Shown one piece after another: positions 1 to 10,905 of a stretch of 64,000 nt of DNA. Numbering within the stretch: position 1 is the first letter of the stretch; every line of letters begins with the position of its first letter. The DNA comes from Thysanoteuthis rhombus. Taxonomy: Eukaryota > Mollusca > Cephalopoda > Oegopsida > Thysanoteuthidae. The notes below the pieces were generated by a model that made no database searches, was not told where the DNA came from, and saw only the letters and a list, made by a program, of their open reading frames with translations. Position numbers and translations under genes: made by a program. The stretch lies in NCBI GenBank assembly GCA_963457665.1, contig OY735202.1, positions 46,329,401 through 46,393,400 on the forward strand, written 5' to 3'.

Positions 1-985
1 AATTGAGAACGAAAAAAAAGACGATGAGAAAACTGAAAGTGGCACCGAAACACGGAAGGCGATTTCTGTCTCATGCCTTTAAAGCTGCTACCATGAGATT
101 ATTGTATATAACTAGTGAATCCCCGTGAAAAAAATCACAGATATATTTGAATTTCGGGATGATTTTCGTATTGAAAATGAACTACTGAATTCGTTTCAAT
201 GCAAGAGTTCATTGTTTCAAATGTTGGGTTAAAAGATACTTTCATTAGAAAAATTGGTTCCCTCCAAGTGGAAGAGTCCATTGTTACTGTGAGAGAAACA
301 AAAAGACATACTACTACTACTACATCTACTACTACTAATAATAATACTAATAATATGATATCACTTAGACTGATCTGCATTATAACCAACATGCTGATCA
401 TTGCCCCGCGATGAGGTATCATTCCTAATTATTGTATGATTGATTCTTACTTTGGTCTTGGAAAGGGTTATTTTATGATTAAAGTTAATAGCTGAGGGTT
501 TATATATAAATGTACATACGGTGTTCTATAAATTCTCTTCTCCCTCAGACATTTGGAAATTTCTATAGAACTTATTGCTGACGAGTTAAGTTATATTCCC
601 CAGGATGACTTGACTGCTATTTTTTGGTACGAGTAAGTTCAGTGCTAGAATTAATGTATTGTTTTCAGCTTAATGCAGTATTCATTATAAGTGATTAACA
701 ATTGATACACTCTCTCCAGTTTTAATAGATAGTACAGGAGTTATGAAATTTTACCTTGAAGTGCATTTCATTTATTTCATTTCAGTATTTGTTTTGACGT
801 ATGAACATCTGTACATACTTGAACGTTGGGATATTGCAGCCTTTTTCAGTTGAGCTTAACTAGAGCAGGAAACCGCTTTAAAATGGAGGGAAATTTGTCG
901 ATAGATGAGATTTCTTCGGTGTGATCTCAGTCGTTGAAATGTGAAATAATAAGAAGTACAAAAGTCAAAACAGCAACAATAACAA
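1..985. other. no gene seen; short CTA/AAT triplet run
   Basis: I see no recognisable protein or RNA gene in this stretch. The only structured part is an imperfect CTA/AAT triplet run at about 308-356, which opens short complementary frames on both strands that have no family resemblance. The rest is AT-rich and unclassified. Confidence 0.5.
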
Positions 986-987
986 CA

Positions 988-1215
988 ACATATGTGACAG
1001 TAGTGTCAGTGATGGACGGAGTCCTGGGAACAGTCCCCAAGAACCTAGCAAAGAGATTGGAGAAACTACAAATCCAATGAAGAGCTGAGACTATCTAGAC
1101 GACAGCATTTCTGGATTCGCCGAGAATACTGTGGAATGTCACTGAATATTGAGGAGACTTGTTGTCACTTGAGTTCCAGTGAAAACCAACAGTCAATGCT
1201 GATGTGAAAAATCAA
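988..1215 (+). mobile_element. C-terminal tail of an RLE-type (R2/R4-like) LINE, family 2
   Basis: Read from 988, the frame gives the motif VMDGVLGTVPKNLAKRLEKL, then two in-frame stops, then TTAFLDSPRILWNVTEY and a terminal stop at about 1152. LINEs that carry a C-terminal restriction-like endonuclease typically end with a stretch of the form 'PVVVGALGTVPKxL...L.TARILR', so this is the extreme C-terminus and start of the 3' UTR of such an element. The rest of the copy is absent, as expected for 5' truncation. It differs in sequence from the copies at 1770-5035 and 6725-8800 and so represents a second family. Seen: the motif and the stops. Inferred: the family. Confidence 0.6.
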
Positions 1216-1769
1216 CGAATAATGTTATATACTCTGCCTGTCAAGCTGTGAGAGAAAGACAACTTCGAAGCAAGTAGTTCAGTGTATCTCAAAATTCTCT
1301 AAGTGGTTTTCTGTTTCTCTGATTTTTATTAGCGATTTTTGCATGTCTTATTTATTTTTATTTCTTGAAATAATAACAGTTATTTCGACTGACTAGCGAG
1401 AAGACCTTTCTAACGCGGTAAGGGAGGAGGAGTGTATAAGTAGTTTAGTATTTTTAGATTTTTATGGGTGTTTTTGCACTTTTCATTTTTTTAAATTCAT
1501 TTATTGAAATAATCAGGAGAAGTAAACAAGAAAAACGATTTGCCAGGTTTTAGACGCGGTTGTGTCAGGGAATAATAGAGTGGTGGAGAAGAAAGCGAGC
1601 AAAAAAAAAAAAACGTGAAAAATACTAGAATTGCTGAGAAAATTGCAGATCATGAAAGTTAGGATCGTGCTAATAGGGGATTGGGAATATCCAGACCACG
1701 GCAGTGTTCAGATCTGAGAGAATATTGCCATTCAATCTCTTGTAAAATGCAAATGCCTGAAATGCGCAA
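1216..1769. other. no gene seen
   Basis: AT-rich sequence with a short poly(A) near 1602-1612. It could include the 3' UTR of the LINE tail before it, but I recognise nothing specific. Confidence 0.45.
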
Positions 1770-2000
1770 GATGTACTAATATTATAGGATCTCCAAAACG
1801 CACGGATCAAATCAACCACCCAGACATAATTATTAAGGACAGGAAGGGTTTGAAAATTTTTCTAAGTGCGAAGACCTAGAGATTGAGATCACGAAAATAT
1901 GGCAACCTGAGACTGAAACAATGCCTGTTGTTATAGGGGCCCCCGGGGCCATAAAAATGGGTGTCGACAAATATCAAGGCAGAATTCCACTCGACAGATA
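1770..2000 (+). mobile_element. RLE endonuclease tail of an R2/R4-like LINE, family 1
   Basis: The frame around 1805-1840 gives NHPDIIIKDRKG, which corresponds to the R-P-D-I-(V/I) core at the start of the restriction-like endonuclease domain. After an apparent internal deletion the frame resumes at about 1868 with CEDLEIEITKIWQPETE, then PVVIGAPGAIKMGVDKY up to about 1996. The normally intervening 'IDVAVPxD' catalytic strand is missing, so the domain is dead. The same family is found antisense at 6725-8800, where NIYEIQK and RPDIIIK are readable. This piece lies directly upstream of the N-terminal end of the copy at 2020-5035, although in an intact element it would be the last domain. Confidence 0.65.
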
Positions 2001-2019
2001 TGCATAGAAATGAAAATAA

Positions 2020-5000
2020 TCCCATACCGGATTGGTCGTCCCCCGAGGACCGTGCCTGTGACTGATGATCCGGATCACATTGTAACAAATGGGCTACTGG
2101 CATCAAATGGACTTGTAAATGAGTCAGATCTATCTGAAGAATTAATGACTCAGCATCCCAATACAAAAAAAAAGCAAAGAAAGAAGTAGTCAATGGCAGA
2201 AAATAGTGTAGTTTTACAATGTTACTTCTAGTCTGAATCAAATGAAGAAAACACGGGAAAGGATTTATGGCTTGAGCGAGATTTCCACTCAGATAGGTGG
2301 ACAGAGATTGTCTGACCGGCAGAAAGTGATAATGAGAAATAAGTGAATCCCCGACAAAGAAATTGAAGAAATAATGGCTATTACCGTAGGCAGACCTCCA
2401 AACAATGAGCAAGTAGAGGAATTGTTCAAAATGGTTTCAACAATCTTAAATGATCGACAAACTGAGCTTATTGCAAAAATTACAAGTAACTCGACAAGTA
2501 TTAAAGACAGAAACTCAATTTTATCCCACAAATCTGAAAGTAAGAAGAAATTGAGACAATAAATGAATTGTTAGAATACACACCAACTGATAGTATTGCA
2601 GAAATCAACAGTCTTGTGTATGAAGTTGCAAAAACAACGACAGAGCTAATTGGCTATGAGATCAAGGTAATCAAGAAGAAGAAGAAGAAGAAGAAGAAGA
2701 AGAAGAAGAAGAAAAAGAAGAAGAAGAAGAAGAAGAAGAAGAAGAAGAAGAAGAAGAAGAAGAAGAAGAAAGAGGAACCTACATGGAGAACACTCTTAAA
2801 TGATATATACAGAGATAAAGGAAGGCAAGCTAAAATACAGGAAGAAGAAAAGGAAAAAGTAGCAGAAAACATGACATCAGCAAAAAGGCCTATAAATGTT
2901 TGCATAGAGGAACTGGAATAGAAAATAATAACAGCCCCCGCTCATAAGATTGAATGCTATACTATCAGGGGTGAAACATTTCATCGAAACAAATCAACTA
3001 AAGAGAATCAGAAGAAATTTTACAATGATCTCTCTAATACGAATTAAGTACGTCCGATTGAGCGTCTAGACAAGAATGAGACGACACAGTTCTGGAACAA
3101 ACAGTGGAACAATCTTGAACAACTTAATGCGAATGCAAAATGAATCCCTGAAGTCGAACAAGAGCCAAACAATGACAATAATCAGTATAATCTGATCAGT
3201 TGCAGTAAAAAAGCAATAAAAGTTATAAAAAAAATGGAAATCATCACGTAAATATAATATTCATTGATACTGGCGAAAATACTTTACTGACATCCACAAA
3301 CGATTAGCATTACAGTTGCAATCAGTGACTGACGATGTCTTATTAGAGAGGATGGTTGAAGGCTGAATCAACCTCACAATGAAAGACAAGAAGATTAATC
3401 TCAAAATAGTCACCAAGTACAGGTCAACAACAGGTTTCTCAACGATTCAGAAACTCCTGGCAGTCATATCAGATTCAATATACAATCGCATTACGAGCAA
3501 GAATTAGATACCTTGGGAACAGAAAAATAGTAAAAAAAAAAGTAAAAAAGACCAAAATACGTCTTTCTTGTTGATAAAATGATTATGGAACACTCAAAGG
3601 GAAAACACCAAAATCTAAGAATGATATGGATTGATTATTAAAAAAGGTATGGCGCTGTTCTGCACTCGTAGTTGATGAAAATGATAAGTTGAAAGTAGCA
3701 AAGAATATAAATTTATTTCCAGGAAGGGCAACTGGGATGCAGAGAACAACTCTAACCATTAACTTAGAAGCATTCGGAGATGGACAAATTAAACAGGGCA
3801 TTTTCCGAGGAGACTCACTTTCACTGCCGCTATTCATAGAGTCATCGAACCCGATCACCAACTATCTTAGAGGATAGGAACAAAGGTTACCGAATGGGCA
3901 GTGTATAAATGAATCATCTGCTCTATGTAGATGGACCGAAGATGTATGCAAAATCATGCAAAGAGACAGAAAGTCTGCAAAATACTATCAGAATATTTTC
4001 TGAGGATATTCACTTGGGATTCGGGCAGAGCAAATGTTCAGAGGTTTCTATTAATAAAGGAAAACTGATATTGATAGAAAATTTCATCTACCACCTGGAG
4101 AGCAAATAAGAGAACTACGTTTTGATGGAACATATGAATACTTCGGGATCAACCAGTCAAATGAAATGAAGAATAAGGATATGAAAGGAAAGTCCGTATC
4201 TGACTCTACAAGCGATTACGATCTATCTTGAAATCTTATCTTAGCGGCAGTAATCAAATAACTGCAATGAACACCTTTGCAGCATCAGTAATAACATACA
4301 CAGCGGGAATAATTGATTGGATCAAGGAAGAGCTTAGGCAAAGTAGATACGAAAACCAGGAAAAAGATGATAATTTACAAAACGCTACACTTGTAGGTCG
4401 ATATTGACAGACTGTTTATCTCAAGAAAAAAAAAGGAGGAAGAGGACTGAACAATCAGGGATTTAGTGGCATTAGAAAAATATCACTCGCAGAATATGTC
4501 AATGAAAGCCGAGAGCCACTAATGAAAATGCTTTTGTGGGAAGTCTCATCAAATATGAAATGCCAACGGCTGAAAAGACGATCCACAGAGAAAGGGAGGC
4601 AAGGCGGAGAAACTGAACCACACGTAGATGGAAAATGGGCTGAAATTGATGACGAAATGAATACGCAAATATCTCAGTGGCTTAATACAGTATATATATT
4701 AAACCTATTATAGAAGAATTGGTTACTACAGCATAGGATCAAGCATTGAATACTAATAGGTATGCTCGTCACATTCTTGAAACGAAATCATCAGACAAAG
4801 ATAGAGCCTGTAATGAATATCATCAAATAGTAGAACTAATGGTATCTCACTGTCCAAAATTAGTGGATCTTGAGAGAAATAATTCAGAGGGAGCCGCATT
4901 CATTGGAAATTATGCAAAGTAGCAGGTTCTGAAAGAACAGAAAATTGGTTGGAGCATAAACCAGAGATTGCTTTAGAAAACGAAAGAATCAAATAATTGC

Positions 5001-5035
5001 ATGACTTCAACACCATCAGTGAAAGAAATTTTACG
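2020..5035 (+). mobile_element. Degenerate RLE-type LINE: N-terminus, reverse transcriptase, zinc knuckle
   Basis: This is a multiply frameshifted relic whose parts occur in the normal order of an R2/R4-like LINE. N-terminal segments (QRLSDRQKVIMRNK near 2305) precede a lysine-rich stretch and EEPTWRTLLNDIY (about 2771). Then come FWNKQWNNLEQLNANAK (about 3090) and the start of the reverse transcriptase (YWRKYFTDIHKRLALQL, about 3270). RT core blocks follow: WEQK, IKMIMEHSKGK, then GIFRGDSLSLPLF (about 3800) and HLLYVDGPKMYAKS (about 3915), where the catalytic Y-x-D-D reads YVDG. Downstream are VDIDRLFISRKKKGGRGLNN (about 4395-4455) and a CCHC-like knuckle DRACNEYHQIVELMVSHCP (about 4800-4857). 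It stops after HKPEIALENERIK, just where the RLE domain should begin. Non-functional. Confidence 0.75.
2672..2770 (+). repeat. (GAA)n/(AAG)n microsatellite inside the LINE relic
   Basis: About 33 units of AAG with one interruption, translated as poly-lysine within the basic N-terminal region of the LINE at 2020-5035. The neighbouring coding blocks of the LINE flank it on both sides, so the triplet run most likely expanded inside the dead element. Confidence 0.9.
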
Positions 5036-5699
5036 AAAGCAGAGCGTAAAATCCAAATAGCATGTTTTCAAATTAGTACGCGCAGATGTTGAGTGAGTTC
5101 CTAATTTTCCCCACATTATTTCAAGTGGTCATGTTGCCATAGTAATGAGATTCGTGTTTACTTCACGTGCAACCGAAAATTCACCCTTCGTGGTATAACA
5201 CACTGTTGCCTTTTTGAGGAGCTAAATTCGATTTAAAACATTTTATACGACGTAACACGAACTAGAGATTGATCAAAGGCGGTGAGAAAATCTCAAAGCT
5301 ATCATTCATTTTTCATTTGATATCTTAGTCTGGCCGACCACAGAGACGCTACAATTGACGTGGCCGCCATCTTTCTCCACCCTCCTCTGTTCTGTGATTA
5401 TCCGGTACTGGTTGTCATCCTCAAGTGACACGTCTAGGGAAGATTTCATTTTCAAAAAACTTTTCATGTATATGGTTCGAAAAAAACGTCGTTCGATTTT
5501 CTCGAATCCCAGACTTCAAATTTAAAGCTATCATTTGCTTATCATATACTTATGATCGGGTGGTAACCTTTCCAATTATGCAGATCTTATTCTCCAGTCT
5601 CTCCAAAGCTGTATAATCCTCAGGGAAAGAGAGTGGGTCTCTTTTTCCCGTACTCCTAAAGATGTATGAAGATATGAAGATTATACAAAACTTGTGAAA
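5036..5699. other. no gene seen
   Basis: No recognisable coding family. The stretch separates the LINE relic from the mariner relic. A fragment near 5705 reads KCSTRLIAERLQI, which is weakly reminiscent of the helix-turn-helix of a mariner transposase. I do not rely on it. Confidence 0.4.
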
Positions 5700-6175
5700 A
5701 TGTAGCACACGGCTAATCGCTGAAAGACTTCAGATCACAGAAATTGATGAGATAGAACGTTTGGAGCATCATGCTTTACATGCAACACGTGAATCAGTTA
5801 ACATTCTTGAATCAAGCATTGGAACGGATATATTTCTGAGAAAGGAAACCGACCGGTGATATTGTTTCATGACAACATCCAACTGCCACGTCACAAATAC
5901 GATGTATGAAACGCTCATGAGACTTCGGAGATTCTTTTGCATGCGACGTATTCTCTAGACCTGTTACTTTCAGCCGATCACTTGTTCGTTTCTCTCATGG
6001 TATGGTCATCATTTGAAACAAGGATGAAATACCGAAAAATTCCTCAAAAAAACAACAGCAAAATCGTTCTTTTTTTAGTGGAATATACAAATTAGTTGGA
6101 GCGTAGCTGATGTCATCTGAATTCTTTTGAATAAAATATTATTTCAAGGAGAATACTGGAAACATTTCCACCAAT
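5700..6175 (+). mobile_element. mariner-like transposase relic with D34D spacing
   Basis: One frame (about 5859-6175) reads ILFHDNIQLPRHKYDV, an in-frame stop, then NAHETSEILLHATYSLDLLL followed by SADH. Mariner transposases have a DDE/D nuclease whose second aspartate lies in 'HDNARPH' and whose third lies in 'YSPDLxPxDYH', 34 residues later. Here the codon for the first of this pair is at 5871-5873 and the second at 5976-5978, exactly 35 codons apart, so the spacing is kept although stops interrupt the frame. The tail SFETRMKYRKIPQKN and further residues fit the usual C-terminal part. The N-terminal half is not convincingly present. Dead copy. Confidence 0.65.
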
Positions 6176-6183
6176 CTTGTGAA

Positions 6184-6222
6184 CACACACACACACGTAC
6201 ACACATACGTATATATATATTA
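6184..6222 (+). repeat. (AC)n then (AT)n compound microsatellite, short
   Basis: ACACAC passes through CGTACACACATACG into a TATATA run. AC precedes AT on the plus strand, the same polarity as the larger arrays in this window. Confidence 0.7.
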
Positions 6223-6724
6223 AAAATTATTTCATCAATTTCTTACACTCAAAATTCCACGCATTAGTGACCAAAATATTAGTCGGCAATTATCAGTTGA
6301 ACTTTTAGTTATAATTATCAAATTTTGAATATAAGAACTACTATTTTTTTTCTTTCTTTCTCCTTCCTTCCTGTATCTGAGCTATAATTGGGTCACTTCG
6401 CCAGGTCTTGAAATTATTGCGTGCCGTCTGTGTGTAAGATTTTGTGTATATCTGCTAGTTATTGTTAGTATTCGATTGTTTCTATGCTGGTTACTGTGTT
6501 TGAGTAACTAATCGCTCTCTCCAATGAATTTTGGAAATATGGTGAATATTGGCTCATATTTGAAATTTGAAACTTGTAAGTAAAAGTTCACCTGATAATT
6601 GCTGACTAATGGTTTGATCACTAATTCATGAAAGTCGTTAAATGAATTGACACAACATCATTATTATAAATGTTTCTCTTTTGGAGTCTGGTTGTATTCA
6701 TTGCTTACCAAGTTTCAGCTGGAA
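6223..6724. other. no gene seen
   Basis: AT-rich spacer with a T-rich/CTTT stretch around 6345-6375. The part next to 6725 may be the 3' UTR of the antisense LINE, but I cannot show it. Confidence 0.4.
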
Positions 6725-8800
6725 ACTTAGGGCAGGAACTGACTCAGTAGGAACTGGCATTTTTATTTTCATTATTTTTAAGGGGGCCAACATAAGAGGC
6801 CATACAAAAAACAGCATATAGTTGTATAAAAGACAATATATTTAAATGGACAGTGCTTTGCAAAGGATATGGGCAATGCTTGTGAGGACGATTTTTCTGT
6901 ATTTCGTAGATGTTTGAGTTTTCTGGTATTCCACCTAGATATTTCTCGACACTCTTTTTATGACCCAAAGTGCTACATTTTTGTAATCTCAACTTCTTGA
7001 TCTTTGTAATCAGACAATTTTTCAAACTCTTTTACTGATATATTTTTGTCTGATGGATTTGTCATATCTATTATTAGGCATCTGTGACCTTAATTATTAT
7101 GTCTGGGCGGCTGGTTTTGATGGTTTGATTAGTGTGTACTGGAAATCCCATTGTATTGCCACATCTTATGTTTCGGTTGCAGTTTTGTATGATAGTTCTA
7201 ATTGGATTATACCTCTACCGTCTTCTTTCCTTTGGAGGTAGTGTCAATCTACGTCTGCTTTTGGGTAGTGCATTCTGATGGTTATTGTTGTAGCGTCCGT
7301 TCTCTGTTTGTCAGCTGTGTTCCAGTTATTTATGTTAAAGCTATACTGTACAACAGATATTGCCAAGGTGCTGATAGTTTGGATGTGCTTCTAAGAGTTA
7401 ATCTCAGTTTAAGGATAGCTCGAACCCTTCTGAAGTTCTCCTCTTTTATTTTTCCTTCATGAATGCATGTACGATTTCATCGCCTTACTTAATTCCGAGA
7501 TATTTATACGTACCTTCCTTGTTCAAGTACTTTAATGCTTGTGTCCTGGTCTGAATGGATATATTTTGTTGCTACCAGTTTTCCGTGCATGGAAGTTGTT
7601 TTTTGCACACTTACTGAGGTCCAGAATTAATTCCAATATCTTCACTTTTAACAGTTTGCAACAACCCCTTACCCCAGAGTCATCCTTTGCATACAGTTTA
7701 AAATCATACATGAAGAACTGGTGATTTATTCTCTTGCTACGGGTTTTATATTCATTGGTGGTGTTAATGAGTTCACTTGAAAGAGGGATAAGGGCTAAAC
7801 AGAAAAGGAGGGGTGAAAGAGAAAGATTCCGTAGTTAATGGCTCTATTCCTGGATTCAGAGGCACCGTTATTGATCCATAATGTCATGCCATGTTTGAAC
7901 AAGATAAATATAGTTGTAGTGATTTTATATACTTGTAAGGCTTCTTGTATTCAAGTATTTGGTACAATGTCAAACGCCTTCTAGTAATCTATCCAGACTA
8001 CTTATATTACGGTGTTTGGCTCGACAGTCCCTCGAGAATCATCTTATTAATTAGAAGCTGGTCTTTGCGTCCATAAGAACTTCTTTTGCAGCCTTGTTCT
8101 TTTTTGGTCTTTTGTTTTGCAGCTTTTGGCCTAGAAGTAAGTGGTGTCATTGCTTAACCACGCAAGTACTCCATGTGAGGCATTCATGATATTGAACAGA
8201 GATTTTGTCAAATCTACGTGGGCAGACGAGAATGTCTTCAGCCAGAATTCGGGGATTTTATCCACTTCTGGCGTTTTCGATTTGTGTGCCTCCCGTAGAG
8301 CATCAATGACTTTTTTCACTATTATATCGTTCCATTCCTGTAACGTATTACCTTTCATTATTTCATCTTCTCTCCTAATTCACTCTGCGTTTGCGTTGAA
8401 CGTTTCACCGTTGTTCGAAATGTTTGCCCGGAATTTCACTACATCTCCTATTTAGGGTGTCTGTCCATTTCTAGGTGAATTTTCTTGGCGTTTGTACTAA
8501 ACACCTGGTTTTGGTGGTAAAATTTAGTCTTTTTCTTGTATCTTCTATTTTTATTATTTCTTCAACTAGATGTAAGTTTTTTTCTGTTGTTATATTTTGT
8601 TTATACTTCCTCTTGAACTTTCTGCATTTCTTCGTTTGAATCTTCACTCCTTTTGAGTTTTTAGTTGTTTTCTTTATTTCATCGATTTCCGCTATTGTTG
8701 GTTGTTTCTCGAAACGTCTCTGCGGACGTTTGCTAGTTCATTTGCATCAATATAGGTGCTGGCATTTTCACCTGCTTTTTTCCTACATATAGAATATGTT
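6725..8800 (-). mobile_element. Degenerate RLE-type LINE, family 1, antisense copy
   Basis: Read on the minus strand from about 8800 to 6725, the blocks come in native order across several frameshifts. They are: basic N-terminal region (about 8760-8480); NANAEWIRREDEIMKGNTLQ and KVIDALREAHKSKTPEVDKI then PEFWLKTFSSAH (8360-8131, RT entry); FMYDFKLYAKDDSGVRGCCK (about 7710), where the RT Y-x-D-D reads YDFK; VVQYSFNINNW and HYPKADVD (about 7380-7270); IIQLELSYKTAT (about 7210); TSRPDIIIKV (RLE start, about 7110); and VEKYLGGIPENSNIYEIQK with AHILCKALSI (6960-6840) at the C-terminus. A large part between GGRGL and the RLE core is deleted. At about 2.1 kb it is shorter than a full element and inactive. 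It confirms the domain order against which the copy at 1770-5035 looks rearranged. Confidence 0.75.
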
Positions 8801-8810
8801 TGGGCCGTTG

Positions 8811-8851
8811 ATGATAATAATAATAATAATGATAATGATAATAATAATAAA
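8811..8851. repeat. (ATA/ATG)n triplet microsatellite
   Basis: GATGATAATAATAAT-type triplets with GAT interruptions, abutting the 5' end of the antisense LINE relic. Confidence 0.8.
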
Positions 8852-8908
8852 AAGGAGAAGTAAAAAGCTGTCTATATAGAGAGTACTCTATTTGTATGAT
8901 TTACAATA

Positions 8909-8910
<2 letters not shown>

Positions 8911-8970
<60 letters not shown>
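8911..8970 (+). repeat. (AC)n(AT)n compound microsatellite
   Basis: About 14 AC units pass directly into about 15 AT units, followed by GTATAACACG. Confidence 0.95.
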
Positions 8971-8972
<2 letters not shown>

Positions 8973-8984
8973 AACACGAGTACA

Positions 8985-9132
8985 TACTGCACTAATTGAG
9001 CTAAAGGGCTGAAGGTTTAAACATCCACTCCTTATTATGTCTAGAAAAACACGGCATGCTACAAAAAGAAGCTGATCACGTGACGTTTTCTATTGAGTGA
9101 CTAACCAGACCTGTATATTTTAAATTCAAACG
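8985..9132 (+). repeat. R1 dispersed repeat, internally deleted copy
   Basis: It begins with TTGAGCTAAAGGGCTGAAGG and CTCCTTATTATGTCTAGAAA, jumps to ACACGGCATGCTACAAAAAG, and ends with ATTGAGTGACTAACCAGACC. The same three blocks occur in the longer R1 copies at 11478-11900 and 21540-22390, where about 200 bases separate the first pair from the last two. A palindromic ATCACGTGAC lies near the end. Confidence 0.75.
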
Positions 9133-9600
9133 GGGGCGGCATTTGGTCAAGTGTAGCAGTATTATTTCTAATAAGAGGGTCATCGAAAGTGAGGAAGAGA
9201 GAAGGAAAGAAAGAAAAAAAGAAAGAGAATAAACGCAAAAAAACATTGACCGCGCTGATACTTGAGGTTGTTGCATAATACCCATCGACACCAGTTGTAG
9301 GTGTGGTGTTCAAGCCCTGGTAAAACCCAAAATTTCGAACACTGATTTTCACAGTAGGCAGCACTTGCCACTTGGAACATTGGCTTTATAAGTTGTCCTC
9401 TTCCACAGAGCTTTGTGCTAACGTAAATAGAATAAATAATTAAAGAAAATGGAGGTGTTGCTGGAATCGAATTTCTTTAATTTACGTTGTCCAGGGCAAG
9501 TGATACATTAACCGTGTAATGACGGGAGATCATTTCGAATGAGACTTTCTATATAATATAATGCAATTTATGATCATTCTGTCGGATCATATATATCCAT
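9133..9600. other. no gene seen
   Basis: Contains a purine-rich GAAAGAAAG stretch (about 9195-9228). The minus-strand frames here are not similar to any family I know. Confidence 0.45.
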
Positions 9601-9604
9601 TTCC

Positions 9605-9606
<2 letters not shown>

Positions 9607-9670
<64 letters not shown>
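9607..9670. repeat. (AT)n microsatellite
   Basis: About 32 uninterrupted AT units. Confidence 0.97.
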
Positions 9671-9674
<4 letters not shown>

Positions 9675-9916
9675 ATTAAAGATTCGCTACACAAACACGT
9701 TTATGTTTCTTCCCTGTTTGGGCTTATTCAGACAGAAGATTCGATTTATTTTAGATCCCTATTCAGAAAATTTTTCTGGGGGGGGGGTCTATTTCTCAAA
9801 GGTGGAGAACCTTCCTCTTATTCTGTTCACATATCTTTTCTTTTTCTCTTTTCCTTCCCCTCTTTAGTTGTACTTTTATTTAGTATATCATATCATATTA
9901 TATTACTGACTTACAT
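9671..9916. other. spacer between two AT arrays
   Basis: Unclassified. It contains a run of ten G at about 9778-9787 and a short pyrimidine-rich part. The open frame across it is bounded by the two AT arrays and is not a credible gene. Confidence 0.5.

Positions 9917-9985
<69 letters not shown>
9917..9985. repeat. (AT)n microsatellite
   Basis: About 33 AT units with an initial TATACATATA interruption. Confidence 0.95.
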
Positions 9986-9987
<2 letters not shown>

Positions 9988-10087
9988 TCAGTGCTTTTGA
10001 TTCGATGATGATGGTTAATCACATACATCTAACATTATAGATTATGAATTTCAGATTAAGATTCAGCTTCCCCATCTGCCTGCTTAG

Positions 10088-10408
10088 ATGTCAACAACCA
10101 AACTTTCGTTGTCTGCTGTAACTCATATGGAAGTTTTGGAATACGACAGCATGCTTGGCAGCATAGCCTCGCACATTTTCTTTGTTGGCAGTCAATGCAT
10201 TCTGCAAACTTGCCCTAAACCTACGTCCTTTTCCAAATTAAAGTCATACCTGGCAGCACCACGCTCGCTGCTTGGCCATCCACACTGTCTCCATAACTCT
10301 ATTTTCTCTTTTCGTCGTTTTTTTTCTACAAGTGTTGATCTTTTTCAGATTACCGTCATTTCACGAAAACAGGTATCAAAATACCTTTCATCGAAAAACA
10401 AGCATTGA
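10088..10408 (+). other. unclassified 106-codon open frame
   Basis: An ATG-initiated frame in non-repetitive sequence. I see no signal peptide, membrane span or motif that I recognise. In AT-rich DNA a frame of this length is close to what chance gives, so I list it only because its composition is less biased than its surroundings. It may be part of an unrecognised element. Confidence 0.12.
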
Positions 10409-10447
10409 TATACTTTAAACTTTTTCTCAGTAAACCAACTTTCAGAA

Positions 10448-10479
10448 TACACACACACACTCACACACACACACACACT

Positions 10480-10560
<81 letters not shown>
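10448..10560 (+). repeat. (AC)n(AT)n compound microsatellite
   Basis: About 26 AC units with two CTCACAC interruptions pass into about 30 AT units. Confidence 0.95.
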
Positions 10561-10563
<3 letters not shown>

Positions 10564-10687
10564 GTAGGTTCCAATCTCACCTGAGGCTTATTTTTTCTAT
10601 TTTCTGATCAACGCCTTTCGCTCACTATCTTGAGTAATACGGTCAGAGCAAAAACTTGATTCTTCGTTTATAAAAATATGTATATTA

Positions 10688-10800
10688 TTGTGTCATCCAC
10701 AGACAGCTGTTTCGATGTATTACATCTCTTTAGTATGGCTATTCCGTTATTCCTCTGAGCTACGGAACTGGGCGGTCAGTAGGGCTGAATTCAAGCAATA
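10688..10800 (+). repeat. R3 dispersed repeat, shorter copy
   Basis: It shares TGTCATCCACAGACAGCTGT and the following TTCGATGTATTACATCTC with 32899-33078. It then lacks about 85 bases present there and rejoins at the CTACGGAACTGGGCGGTCAG part, which matches TTACGGACCTGGATAGGCAG in the other copy. Confidence 0.7.
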
Positions 10801-10827
10801 TATTCATTATATATAGAGAGAGAGAGC

Positions 10828-10905
10828 TTAGCTTGGTACAGCACAAAACATCGAATATGATGAACCTGAAGTCAGGATCAAATTCACTATACTAGTAATG
10901 GTCTG
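10828..10905 (-). repeat. S1 SINE-like fragment
   Basis: Minus-strand copy. The plus strand shows GCTTAGCTTGGTACAGCAC (tail motif of the S1 family) and then GTCAGGATCAAATTCAC, which on the minus strand resembles a degenerate tRNA B box. Copies of the tail motif recur at 24355, 58510, 58645 and 62688. Confidence 0.45.

Noticed and set aside
2568..2921. 117-codon frame with a long poly-lysine stretch as a gene
   Set aside because: The lysines are a GAA microsatellite, and both flanks are pieces of a degenerate LINE.
8131..8455. 104-codon plus-strand frame as a gene
   Set aside because: It is the antisense shadow of the reverse-transcriptase segment of the LINE at 6725-8800.
9561..10040. 159-codon frame, the longest in the window
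   Set aside because: It reads YIYIYI through two AT arrays joined by an unclassified spacer.
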